A DNA stretch of 64,000 nucleotides from Anabaena sp. PCC 7108 (GCF_000332135.1 NZ_KB235896.1:1375403-1439402); one strand, 5' to 3'. Positions 25,916-34,258 are shown, numbered from the stretch's first letter. Translations and numbers: made by a program. Notes: generated by a model from the letters alone, not told the origin.

Positions 25916-26242
25916 TCATATTTCTAAATCCTCATCTAATATTGTTTCAATGTCTCTTGCACCATGAATAACTCGCAAAATATCAACTTCTAATTCAGTG
26001 ATACGATAAAAAATCAGATATTTTCTAAATCCTTTAATTGATTGTTGTCGAATATCTGCTAAATTGGGATGAGGAAATTGACAGATTTTTCCCATAGCTG
26101 GAGTTTTAGCTAATTGTTTAAATGTTGTTTCTGCTGCTATTAAAAAGCGGTCGGAAACGTCTAAACTGTCTTCTGCTATGTAGGTAGCTAAATCTATCAA
26201 GTCGCGGATAACTTGAGGTCTTTTTTTAATTGCAAACATCAT
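25916..26242 (-). CDS. ParE/RelE superfamily toxin
   Basis: The 108 residues follow the ParE pattern: an N-terminal strand and two helices (KKRPQVIRDLIDLATYIAEDSL and ETTFKQLAKTPAMG), then the C-terminal sheet with KGFRKYLIFYRITELEVDILRVIHGARDIETIL. ParE toxins inhibit gyrase; RelE relatives cut mRNA, and sequence alone does not separate the two. The antitoxin gene ends 2 bp upstream. Length is normal. Confidence 0.92.
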   Translation of the reverse strand: MMFAIKKRPQVIRDLIDLATYIAEDSLDVSDRFLIAAETTFKQLAKTPAMGKICQFPHPNLADIRQQSIKGFRKYLIFYRITELEVDILRVIHGARDIETILDEDLEI

Positions 26243-26244
26243 GG

Positions 26245-26508
26245 CTAATTTGCACTTTGACGTTTGTTAGTTTTTTCACGAACTGCTTGACGAATATCTT
26301 CCCAATCTTGAGCAGTCATTTCTGTTGCATTTCCTGAGTTTAATCCTTCTAAGAGCATGGTTTGTAGTCGTTCGTTTGCTCTTTGTTTTTGGTCTTGTCG
26401 CACTAATTCCCGAAAATATTCACTAACGCTGCTGTAACCACCTTGCGCTACCTGTTCTTCTATATAATCGCGCATGGTGTCAGGTAAGGAAATATTCATA
26501 CTTTTCAT
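26245..26508 (-). CDS. ParD-type antitoxin (ribbon-helix-helix)
   Basis: The 87-residue protein starts MKSMNISLPDTMRDYIEEQV, then GGYSSVSEYFRELVRQDQ, which is the ribbon-helix-helix DNA-binding fold of ParD. The C-terminal part with ALA-like basic and acidic residues would bind the toxin. Such antitoxins repress their own promoter. It is the first gene of a two-gene operon with the ParE-like toxin. Confidence 0.93.
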   Translation of the reverse strand: MKSMNISLPDTMRDYIEEQVAQGGYSSVSEYFRELVRQDQKQRANERLQTMLLEGLNSGNATEMTAQDWEDIRQAVREKTNKRQSAN

Positions 26509-26609
26509 AATGTGACTTCCTAAATCTACTTTTTTATATTATGGCAGGCTTTGTCATTTTCTGCCATTATAATCAAGATAAGTATTTATATTTAGTAGTT
26601 ATAGTAGCC

Positions 26610-26840
26610 AAAGATCCCCGACTTCTTTTCAAGATTTTTCTATCATATCCATAATCAATCTTAGAAGTCGGGGATCTAAATCAGGTGAGGTGAATATTTC
26701 CAGGTGTATCTGTGATGGTTCTATTGTCTTCTCTTATTTACATGATAGTTGGTGATGGTTGGGTGAGATGATGTTAACAGATACAGGGTTTTTGGGTTGT
26801 AATTTAGTGTTATTAATAGTGGGTCTCGTTCCTTAACCTA
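26610..26840 (+). repeat. Long non-coding repeat, copy 3 (about 230 bp)
   Basis: The same hairpin arms and tail are present, followed by a shorter form of the extension (GGGTTGTAATTTAGTGTTATTAATAGTGGGT). It lies between the ParDE pair and the HEPN-like gene. The three copies share orientation and differ by only a few bases over the first 185 positions. Confidence 0.9.
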
Positions 26841-26842
26841 AC

Positions 26843-27730
26843 TTATGGAAATACTATTCCAGTAACATTTGCACTATTCGTGTAAGTATCAATACCAGGA
26901 TTCGGTTCTACTCCCAATTTATTGTAAAATAGTTTAACAAACTTCAAGCTTGAATCAGCAGCCCATTGAGCGCAGCCATGTCCCAAACACCTGTCAGGAA
27001 AATAAGCATTTCCACCTTCAAGTAGAGGATTTTGAATAAATTTATTTGCTGATTCCAATGCGTGAAAATTCAGACCATTAAACTTTTTTGTTATTGGTAT
27101 TGATTCAATGCTTGAGCTTCTTACAATCATTTGAGGCTTATAGTGCATTAGAACATTACGTATTTTAATCAATTCATTGATATCTTGATAAGGTGAACTA
27201 TCTTGTTCTAATGCATCTTTTTCTGCTATGCTTAAAACCATTTGAAATTTCTCTAATGTACGTTTATTTTCAATCAAATTATAAGAAATTGCTTCTTTCG
27301 CACTTGGATTCTGAACATCAATTTTCCATAGTATTTTTATTTGTGATTTAGTATTATAATCGAGTTGTTTTGCATAGTATCCATTAGGAAATTCTACTAT
27401 TTCTGCAAATAGCTCATTAATTGTTGCTTCCAGAAATGCCACGGAAGAAAAAATTGCTGACGTTACACACGCTCTATGTTGCTTAAAATATTTGTCCAAT
27501 ATAATAATTCTGTCTTGTGGCTGTCTTGTCGCACGTTCATTTTGATATACCTGTTCAATATGCTTACTCAAATTAGCAAAATAAAAAGCTGCATAAATGT
27601 GATATAGAGAGTAATAAACCCATTCATTTGATATGATACCAAATCCAAAACCAATACCAAAGTTAGCTTCTATAGCTGCTAATTTTTCATTGTTGTTATC
27701 TGAAGAAGTGTTTTCGGTTTCGCTACTCAT
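26843..27730 (-). CDS. HEPN-like protein of unknown function
   Basis: I do not recognise this 295-residue protein by name. It is mainly helical and contains KIRNVLMHYKP near residue 196, an Rx4H motif of the kind that forms the RNase site of HEPN domains, preceded by FLEATINELFAEI, another typical HEPN helix. HEPN proteins are common in toxin-antitoxin and phage-defence loci. Its place at the end of a row of toxin-antitoxin pairs fits that. No partner antitoxin such as an MNT nucleotidyltransferase is next to it. Codon use is as AT-rich as its neighbours. Confidence 0.65.
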   Translation of the reverse strand: MSSETENTSSDNNNEKLAAIEANFGIGFGFGIISNEWVYYSLYHIYAAFYFANLSKHIEQVYQNERATRQPQDRIIILDKYFKQHRACVTSAIFSSVAFLEATINELFAEIVEFPNGYYAKQLDYNTKSQIKILWKIDVQNPSAKEAISYNLIENKRTLEKFQMVLSIAEKDALEQDSSPYQDINELIKIRNVLMHYKPQMIVRSSSIESIPITKKFNGLNFHALESANKFIQNPLLEGGNAYFPDRCLGHGCAQWAADSSLKFVKLFYNKLGVEPNPGIDTYTNSANVTGIVFP

Positions 27731-27898
27731 TAGGTTTTAAGCTCCAAGTTTTATTCTGACTATAAAGCGAATGTATTACAAATGTAGAATAAACTTATAT
27801 TTTTCACCCAAAATATAGTTTTACAGTTGCTCATGTCCTACAGTAAAAGATAATGTTTTTATAGTTTTAATAAATGACACTCCTCTAATTATGAGAAA

Positions 27899-27927
27899 CG
27901 CGGATAAACGCAGATAAACGCAGATGG
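27899..27927. repeat. ACGCAGAT short tandem repeat
   Basis: Three units of the form AACGC(A/G)GATA lie just downstream of the GxxExxY gene. The same repeat occurs at 28300-28326 and 28375-28402 on the other side of it, in inverted sense relative to the coding strand. Confidence 0.7.
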
Positions 27928-27929
27928 GT

Positions 27930-28319
27930 TTAGAAATTACGGACAACACGCTTTATCTCTACTTTGGGATTACCAAAATTAATTAATAGACATAGAGTAA
28001 GTCCAGAGGCTTTAAGATAATTCATACATTGGGCAAAATTCTTACTATCTAGTGCTGTTACTGCCTTTAACTCCACAATAATAGCATTCTCTACCAATAA
28101 ATCAGCCCTATAGTTACCCACAACTATACCGTCGTACCAAACTTCCAGTATTTTTTGTTGCTCAACCAACAAAGAAGTTTTGCGTAACTCATGTACTAAC
28201 GCATTTTCATAAACCGCCTCCAAAAAACCAACCCCCAAAGTATTACCCACCTTAAAAGAACACCCAATAACCTGCTCCGTAACCCTATTAAAATCTAATC
28301 TGCGTTCATCTGCGTTCAT
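27930..28319 (-). CDS. GxxExxY family protein
   Basis: The protein carries the family's name-giving motif in GVGFLEAVYENALVHEL and the restriction-like core VGNYRADLLVENAIIVELKAVTAL, in which the D and ExK arrangement resembles a PD-(D/E)xK nuclease. It ends LTLCLLINFGNPKVEIKRVVR, typical of the family. I start at the ATG at 28319 (MNADERRLDFNRVTEQVIG, 129 residues), because NADERR is common near the start of such proteins. The upstream DNA is ACGCAGATGA repeat, and this repeat itself encodes the first residues. The function of the family is not known. Confidence 0.87.
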   Translation of the reverse strand: MNADERRLDFNRVTEQVIGCSFKVGNTLGVGFLEAVYENALVHELRKTSLLVEQQKILEVWYDGIVVGNYRADLLVENAIIVELKAVTALDSKNFAQCMNYLKASGLTLCLLINFGNPKVEIKRVVRNF

Positions 28320-28409
28320 CTGCGTTTCCCTCCAATAAAAAATCAGCAAATGTACGCAACCAAACGCCAAATCATCCGCGTTTATTTGCGTACATCTGCG
28401 TTCTAATAA

Positions 28410-30623
28410 TTAATGCACCAACTCAATAGCCCGCTTAGTCAACGCCTCCGCAGTCAAGCCATTAAACGCCATCAACTCACCCGCACTAGCCGTAGTTTCC
28501 CCACGCTTCCAGGCGAAAGAATCACGCTTAGAATTACTGCGTAACATGATAGGTTCTAACATCGCCGCAGCGCCACCTGTGATACCAATTAAGGCATCTC
28601 CACCAAACAATTGCTCAAAATCGGCATCACTTAAAAAACCGTTATCTGGTTCAGAACAAGTATCCCAAGCAGTATCATGAGGACGATATAAACGGCGAGG
28701 ATTGATAATAGAAACAATCTTCACACCAATACCTTCAGTTTCTAAAAATGCCGCCGCTTCAAACACAGGAATTAAAGTCAAATCGCCAATTACAGCAAAT
28801 ACAACAGTCTTCCCACCAGCCACTTCATGTAATAACACCGCACCATCATTTAAGCCTTTTTCAGTTTGGGCAAAGGTGCTACGAATTGGCAAAGGAGACT
28901 TACTAGCAGTAATGACAATGCCCTTATTTTTTGTTTGCAAAGCCCAGTCATAACAGACTTGAATACTGTTAGCATCTGGGGGAAATAATGGGAAGACATT
29001 TCCTGTTCTCATCAAAGAAGCAAAATAAGCTTCAATTTCTGGTCTTTGGTGAGTCCAACCGTTGCGTCCTTGTTCTAAAGCCCCGGCTGTAAATAATGTA
29101 ATTGTTGAGGGAGTTTGACGGCGTAATTCTGCCATTGCTTGGGTGACAGTTTGCCAAATTGGTAAACCATTGATGGCAAAAGATTCGTAAGAACACCACA
29201 AAGTTCTCGCCCCCATTAAGGATAAACCAGCCGCTAAACCAGCACAAGCATCTTCGCTCAAAGGTTCGTAAACTTGACCTCCTGGGGCTTGATGATAGGT
29301 ATCATCTGTGGTGGGGTGAATGATTTTTAATGCCTCATTAATATTACCAATTCCTGAAGCGGCGTTACCATCGGCGTTAGTCACGAGGAAATTTTTATCC
29401 TTATTTCCGACTATTCCTACTAACCTTCCCATTGCCGTTGTTGCCACTTGGGGAACTGCCCCAACCTTATATTCTTCTAATGGTAATTCCCCTAAATCTG
29501 CTAAGGGTAATTCAAATTCTGTCACCACAGTTTTCGCAGCCGGACCACCTCCAGCCCGTTCGGCATTTGTCCGCACAATTTGCCATGCTGCGGCTGATAA
29601 TGCCCGTTTTTGTAATGCGGTGACAATATGGGGCGCGTCTAATGTATCTTTAGGATAGAGGTTGTGTGATTTTGCCCCCAAGGCGTGAACCCCTGCCCCT
29701 TTGAGTTGTTTGATAATAAATACGGTCAATTTACCGCTAAGTGCTGAACGGGCGGCTTTATCCATGCCGACTAATACGGCTTTGGTAAATTCTAGGCGGT
29801 TGGCAAAGGAAAATGCGGTACTATCAACATATTCACCGGGTTGATTTTGGTCGTCAAAATCTTTAGCATTGACTAACACGACTTCGGCAAAACCGTTACC
29901 TTGCCAATAGGCGATCATCTCTGCGTTGGTTTTCAGAGATACCATGCTGTGGTGTTCTTGGCTGTAACCGTTCCACACCAACACGGGTAAGAAGTTGGTA
30001 ACGGTGGGGTAAGCGGTGTTGAAATGTGCCATTGAACTCATGATATAGGGTTCACCCAGTCCCCCGTCTCCCACGGTAAAGGGGAAGAGTTTATCACGGT
30101 GCAACAGTGCAGCAGACATGGCAAAATGTTGTCCTTGTCCCAGGGGTCCAGCCGGTGCGAGAATACCGGGAATGTAGCCGGAAAGGTGTCCTAATAATCC
30201 ATGCTTTTCTCGAAAGCGATCGCGCAATTGTTGTACAGTAGAAATGCCCATGTCTTCTAAGGAACGGTCTAAGAACATGGCACTATAAAAACCGGGGGCG
30301 TGGTGTCCCACTTCGGTGATAATGTTTTTATGTCCCAGCATGACCAAAGCTGCATAAGCTTCCGCTTGGCTGGCAAAACCGCCGGGATGTCCAGAAGCCT
30401 TACTACCAGTAATTTGTAGGGTTAGGTAGCGCAGGGCATCAGCCGCGAGTAGAGTTTGATATACTGCATTTGGATCTGTGGGGGAGGCGATCGCACTCTT
30501 GCCCGATTCTATCACGGGAGTTGCCCCATATTTTTCAAAATCTGGCAATGCTTCCCCAAAATATTGTATCCCTTCACAAAAATTCGGAACTGCGGAAGAT
30601 GCCTTTGTCGTAATAGCTGTCAT
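28410..30623 (-). CDS. Phosphoketolase/transketolase-like protein, divergent paralog
   Basis: The 737-residue protein belongs to the ThDP transketolase superfamily but lacks the exact phosphoketolase signatures seen in the gene at 18721. It has SKASGHPGGFASQAEAYAAL, GLLGHLSGYIPGILAPAGPLGQGQHFAMSAALL and a ThDP motif starting GDGGLGEP and ending VLVWNGY, and a C-terminal half with WCSYESFAINGLPIW and TAGALEQGRNGWTHQRPE. Proteins of this type occur across cyanobacteria (the Sll0529 type of Synechocystis) and have been discussed as a second phosphoketolase. The true reaction is uncertain. It bounds the accessory island on the far side from xfp. Confidence 0.85.
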   Translation of the reverse strand: MTAITTKASSAVPNFCEGIQYFGEALPDFEKYGATPVIESGKSAIASPTDPNAVYQTLLAADALRYLTLQITGSKASGHPGGFASQAEAYAALVMLGHKNIITEVGHHAPGFYSAMFLDRSLEDMGISTVQQLRDRFREKHGLLGHLSGYIPGILAPAGPLGQGQHFAMSAALLHRDKLFPFTVGDGGLGEPYIMSSMAHFNTAYPTVTNFLPVLVWNGYSQEHHSMVSLKTNAEMIAYWQGNGFAEVVLVNAKDFDDQNQPGEYVDSTAFSFANRLEFTKAVLVGMDKAARSALSGKLTVFIIKQLKGAGVHALGAKSHNLYPKDTLDAPHIVTALQKRALSAAAWQIVRTNAERAGGGPAAKTVVTEFELPLADLGELPLEEYKVGAVPQVATTAMGRLVGIVGNKDKNFLVTNADGNAASGIGNINEALKIIHPTTDDTYHQAPGGQVYEPLSEDACAGLAAGLSLMGARTLWCSYESFAINGLPIWQTVTQAMAELRRQTPSTITLFTAGALEQGRNGWTHQRPEIEAYFASLMRTGNVFPLFPPDANSIQVCYDWALQTKNKGIVITASKSPLPIRSTFAQTEKGLNDGAVLLHEVAGGKTVVFAVIGDLTLIPVFEAAAFLETEGIGVKIVSIINPRRLYRPHDTAWDTCSEPDNGFLSDADFEQLFGGDALIGITGGAAAMLEPIMLRSNSKRDSFAWKRGETTASAGELMAFNGLTAEALTKRAIELVH

Positions 30624-31229
30624 GCTGAGTACCTTAATAAAATCAGAATAAACTTGTAATGTTTGTTCAAGTTAATAAAGATTTTACATCTTTCAGGTTG
30701 TAATACCAATTTTCTATAAAGATGAAATAAATTATTTAGTGATTTAATTTGTGTCGTCAGCGTTCTTGCAAAACTTGGTATCACAATAATTCCACCTGAG
30801 TTTATAGAAATGCTAAAAAAGCCAGTTAATCTATAGCAATCATCAATAAATCCAATTTGAAAAATGATAACAAAAAATTATTATATAAAAAGGTATTTCC
30901 AATCTCAAATGCTCTAATTTATGAGATTAGATTTGTAAACTCATGAAGTTAACTGAAAAATCAATATCTCAACCTAAGTATTTATATACAAATAAGTATT
31001 GTAGGGTGCGTCAGATATTACAAATCTGTTTATTAATAGAATTTATGGAGTCTGACGCACCCTAAGTATCTTTTCATAAATCAAATATTATTCCTATACA
31101 AATAAGGGATTAGCATTACTAACCCCCTCAGTACAAATCTAATCAGAATTTTATGGAATAGATAGATATCCTCTAAAACCTCTTTTACATCCCTGATATT
31201 TGAGAACAAGAAATGATACTTACAAGTAA
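30624..31229. other. AT-rich intergenic region
   Basis: These 606 bases hold no supportable gene. They include the promoter region of the divergent-type phosphoketolase gene, one 63-bp inverted-end repeat (31002-31064) and a short TAGCATTACTAA-type palindromic repeat near 31109-31128. Everything else is AT-rich with many stops in all frames. Confidence 0.6.
31002..31064. repeat. 63-bp MITE-like element, copy 1
   Basis: The ends are perfect 14-bp inverted repeats (TAGGGTGCGTCAGA ... TCTGACGCACCCTA) around an AT-rich core. A second copy of exactly the same length lies at 49952-50014. It contains no coding capacity. Confidence 0.85.
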
Positions 31230-31472
31230 TTAAACTACCAAGTAGATATTTAAATTGGAAAAATCAATTGTCAGAATTTTGTTGTTGTAAAAACCGAATG
31301 ATGTAGTTGATAATTTATTTTCCCAATCAGGAAAAGCACTTAAATAAAAATCCTTTAAATTACTATTCCATAAAGGTATCAAACTATTACCTCCTACCGT
31401 AGACTCCATTTCTTCTAAAGCTAGTTTGCGAAAAAGTGTATTTACTTCCACGGAATGTGATTTATGATTCAT
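31230..31472 (-). CDS. Double-glycine leader peptide with TIDFS tail, copy 2
   Basis: The ATG at 31472 opens an 80-residue peptide. The first 30 residues end in LFRKLALEEMESTVGG, which has the pattern of a double-glycine leader cut by C39-type peptidase transporters. The part after GG (NSLIPLWNSNLK...) is unrelated to its neighbour except for the end, where FYNNKILTIDFSNLNIY matches FSDNKVNTIDFSRSIY of the gene upstream. There are no cysteines after the leader. No modifying enzyme or transporter gene is next to it. I know no family with this tail. A longer frame from 31547 is open but begins with unlikely residues. Confidence 0.65.
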   Translation of the reverse strand: MNHKSHSVEVNTLFRKLALEEMESTVGGNSLIPLWNSNLKDFYLSAFPDWENKLSTTSFGFYNNKILTIDFSNLNIYLVV

Positions 31473-31612
31473 GATTACAGCCCTTATCTTAATATTTGAA
31501 TCAAGAAGTGAACGGTTATATAAATTGAATGAAGGTAAAAAAATCAAACAAAAATGCCCTGAGATGTTAGTTTTTACCTGTAAATAATCAATATCTGTCT
31601 AAGATCATGACA

Positions 31613-31891
31613 TTAAAATGAATTGATCAAAATATATATTGACCGGGAAAAGTCTATAGTATTGACCTTGTTATCACTGAATCCACCACTCCCTTCACCT
31701 GGAATAGGAATCGTCGATGGCCTATTACTAGTAATAGTACTAGTAAAATCTCCAGTATTAGACGTTATAAAATAATTATTAATACCACCGAAACCACCTC
31801 CCGATACAGTCTCTGTCTCAGCTATAGATAGATCATAAAAAAGGATTTTTTGATCCTGACTATTTAAATTGGAAATTACTATTTTTTTCAT
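31613..31891 (-). CDS. Double-glycine leader peptide with TIDFS tail, copy 1
   Basis: This 92-residue peptide starts MKKIVISNLNSQDQKILFYD, and LSIAETETVSGG completes a typical double-glycine leader (about residues 21-32). The mature part would be rich in Gly, Ser and Thr, with IPIPGEGSGGFSDNK before the shared TIDFSRSIY tail. It has no cysteines. A weak ribosome site (CGGAGAAT) precedes the ATG at 31891. It lies upstream of the second such gene on the same strand, 140 bp away, so the two are likely one transcription unit. Secretion by an ABC transporter encoded elsewhere is inference. Confidence 0.7.
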   Translation of the reverse strand: MKKIVISNLNSQDQKILFYDLSIAETETVSGGGFGGINNYFITSNTGDFTSTITSNRPSTIPIPGEGSGGFSDNKVNTIDFSRSIYILINSF

Positions 31892-31988
31892 TAAATTATT
31901 CTCCGGTTTGAGAGTTGACTTTACCTTTATATTTTTACATTACCAAATTATAAAGAATATGAATTTTCAATAAAGACAAAAGTTTTTA

Positions 31989-32259
31989 GACATTATTTTA
32001 GGACATTAATCAATATATTTTGTCTTTAAAAATAAGAAAAAATAAGGCAATGAAAGAGTGGAAAAATAGACAAAAAATAAACAAAAAATAAATTATTTTA
32101 CAGATTATCTCAAGACATATTTACATGAATTTTGTCTATAATTCTAATAATTGTTCTAATTAATATTTTTTAGATGCCCAAATTAAAGATTATGTAAACA
32201 TTCAACAAAATCCAAGTTTTATGCACATTAATTGAGGACATATTTCCATAAATTTTGTC
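31989..32259. promoter_or_regulatory. Three spaced GACA...TGTC elements
   Basis: GACATATTTACATGAATTTTGTC at 32114-32136 and GACATATTTCCATAAATTTTGTC at 32237-32259 are nearly the same, and a degenerate version with a 36-base span lies at 31989-32024. Starts are 125 and 123 bp apart. Each is framed by GACA and TGTC, as expected for a dimeric regulator or recombinase site. Direction and target gene are unknown. Confidence 0.5.
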
Positions 32260-32397
32260 CGATAATTGCACATTATCATAGCAGTTGTTGGCAAAGTTGT
32301 GAACCCCGTCTACATTAGGTTAGATGTAGTAATTAACTCACGGACGATTACAAGTTATAGGAGATACAAACTGTAAATTAAAAGTTTAAATTTAAAT

Positions 32398-32438
32398 CAA
32401 ATTAAAAATTAAATTAAAAATTAAATTAAAAATTAAAT
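32398..32438. repeat. A/T-only tandem array
   Basis: The unit AAATTAAAAATT, about 13 bases, repeats roughly three times. It contributes an easily melted or curved stretch upstream of glgA. Confidence 0.7.
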
Positions 32439-32590
32439 AAATCGGTTCCTAATTACATGAGGTGTATCATAGTTCGCTCCTCACTTGCGGGGTGAGTTAA
32501 AACATTATCTAATATCTTCCTTGTCAATGAGTATATTTTTCATATACTGCTATATAGTAAACATAAAATTTTGTGAAGCGAGGACTAGGA

Positions 32591-34069
32591 ATGTACATAG
32601 TACAAATTGCCTCAGAATGCGCTCCTGTGATTAAAGCAGGAGGTTTAGGGGATGTTGTATATGGACTCAGCAGAGAATTAGAGAATCGAGGAAATACAGT
32701 CGAGCTAATTCTGCCTATGTACGATTGTATGCGCTATGATCATATTTGGGGGTTACATGATGCCTATCTGAACTTGTGGGTTCCCTGGTATGGTGCAGCG
32801 ATTCACTGTTCTGTATACTGCGGTTGGGTACATGGTCGGGTTTGTTTCTTTATTCAACCCCACAGTGAAGACAACTTTTTTAATAGAGGTTGTTACTATG
32901 GTTGTGATGATGACAATATGCGCTTTGCATTCTTCAGCAAAGCAGCTTTAGAATTTCTGCTGCAAAGTAACAAAAGACCAGATATCATCCATTGTCATGA
33001 CTGGCAAACCGGTTTAATTCCCGTCATGCTTTATGAAATTTACAAATATCATGGTATGGAATACCAACGAGTTTGTTACACCATTCACAACTTTAAACAT
33101 CAAGGTATGGGTGGTGTGGAAACTCTAAAAGCAACCAATTTAAATCGACCAGATTATTACTTCCAATTGGATAAACTACGCGATAACTTTAACCCCTTTG
33201 CTTTAAACTTTATGAAAGGGGGGATTAATTACTCTAATGCAGTCACCACAGTTTCACCTAACCACGCAATAGAAGCTCAAACCAGTGATGTTGGTTGCGG
33301 TTTAGGTCATACATTGCATTTACAAAAAGATAAATTCACTGGAGTTATCAACGGAATTGATTATGATTTCTGGACTCCCGAAATTGACCGTTACATACCC
33401 CATCATTACAGCCGGAATGATTTTGAACAAAAAGCATATAACAAGAAAGCTTTACGAGAAAGGCTGATGCTAGGTCATGCTGATAAACCAATCGTGGCTT
33501 ATATCGGTCGATTAGATAATCAAAAAGGTGTGCATCTTGTTCATCATGCTATTTATTATGCTTTGAGTAAAGGAGCGCAATTTGTCCTACTAGGTTCAGC
33601 CACAGAACCAGCAATCAATGCTCATTTTCAACATGAAAAACAATTTTTAAACAATAACCCAGATGTACATTTAGAACTAGGGTTTAATGAAGAATTATCT
33701 CACCTCATTTATGCTGGTGCAGACATGATTATTGTTCCTAGCAATTATGAACCATGTGGCTTAACTCAGATGATTGGGTTAAAATACGGTACTGTCCCGA
33801 TTGTGCGTAGTGTTGGGGGACTAGTAAATACAGTCTTTGATAGAGATTATGACCAAAATCTACCGCCAGAAAAACGTAATGGTTATGTATTCTATCAAAT
33901 GGATAACCACGCACTTGAATCAGCAATGGGACGGGCAATTGATTTGTGGTATCAGCATCCTCAACAGTTCCAGAAACTAGCTATTCAGGGTATGGACTAT
34001 GACTACTCATGGAATGCACCTGGAACAGAATATTTAGATATCTATGATTGGATTAGACACAAGTGGTAA
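32591..34069 (+). CDS. glgA: Glycogen synthase (ADP-glucose type)
   Basis: GlgA extends alpha-1,4-glucan chains from ADP-glucose. The 492-residue protein begins MYIVQIASECAPVIKAGGLG, which contains the KxGGL substrate motif. It has DIIHCHDWQTGLIPVML, the segment INGIDYDFWTPEID, and YEPCGLTQMIGLKYGTVPIV at the C-terminal nucleotide site. Length and start match the second cyanobacterial type (GlgA2). I choose the ATG at 32591 after GCGAGGACTAGGA; a GTG 18 bases upstream would add only MKRGLG. Regulation is not evident apart from the long AT-rich upstream region. Confidence 0.95.
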   Translation: MYIVQIASECAPVIKAGGLGDVVYGLSRELENRGNTVELILPMYDCMRYDHIWGLHDAYLNLWVPWYGAAIHCSVYCGWVHGRVCFFIQPHSEDNFFNRGCYYGCDDDNMRFAFFSKAALEFLLQSNKRPDIIHCHDWQTGLIPVMLYEIYKYHGMEYQRVCYTIHNFKHQGMGGVETLKATNLNRPDYYFQLDKLRDNFNPFALNFMKGGINYSNAVTTVSPNHAIEAQTSDVGCGLGHTLHLQKDKFTGVINGIDYDFWTPEIDRYIPHHYSRNDFEQKAYNKKALRERLMLGHADKPIVAYIGRLDNQKGVHLVHHAIYYALSKGAQFVLLGSATEPAINAHFQHEKQFLNNNPDVHLELGFNEELSHLIYAGADMIIVPSNYEPCGLTQMIGLKYGTVPIVRSVGGLVNTVFDRDYDQNLPPEKRNGYVFYQMDNHALESAMGRAIDLWYQHPQQFQKLAIQGMDYDYSWNAPGTEYLDIYDWIRHKW

Positions 34070-34109
34070 GTCATACCAATTCTATGTAAAGCTGTGCCAA
34101 ATTTATTTG

Positions 34110-34146
34110 GTAGAGACGTTCCATGAGTAGGGATTCTCGGTTTTAC
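34110..34146. repeat. 37-bp palindromic repeat, copy B
   Basis: The sequence GTAGAGACGTTCCATG...GATTCTCGG is the reverse complement of the copy at 5923-5959 with only a few changes. It follows glgA. Confidence 0.75.
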
Positions 34147-34258
34147 TACAAAGGATAAATCGCATCTTCATCAAGAAACGGTATCAGTAGTTATCCTTGT
34201 TAATTAACACATCTTCAATTTTTCAGTTAACTTAGAAGAACATAGATTCACCGGTAAA

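Larger units (their letters stand above)
31892..32590. other. AT-rich regulatory region between peptide genes and glgA
   Basis: These 699 bases separate the minus-strand peptide genes from glgA. They hold three GACA...TGTC elements about 123-125 bp apart, a small A/T tandem array (32398-32438) and a hairpin-capable CCTCACTTGCGGGGTGAG near 32482-32499. No gene can be supported here; every frame is broken often. Confidence 0.6.

Noticed and set aside
23946-26840. Three long repeats considered as a CRISPR array or as copies of an insertion sequence
   Set aside because: The repeats are 185 bases or more with kilobase gaps that hold genes, and they contain no open frame or transposase. Neither explanation fits.
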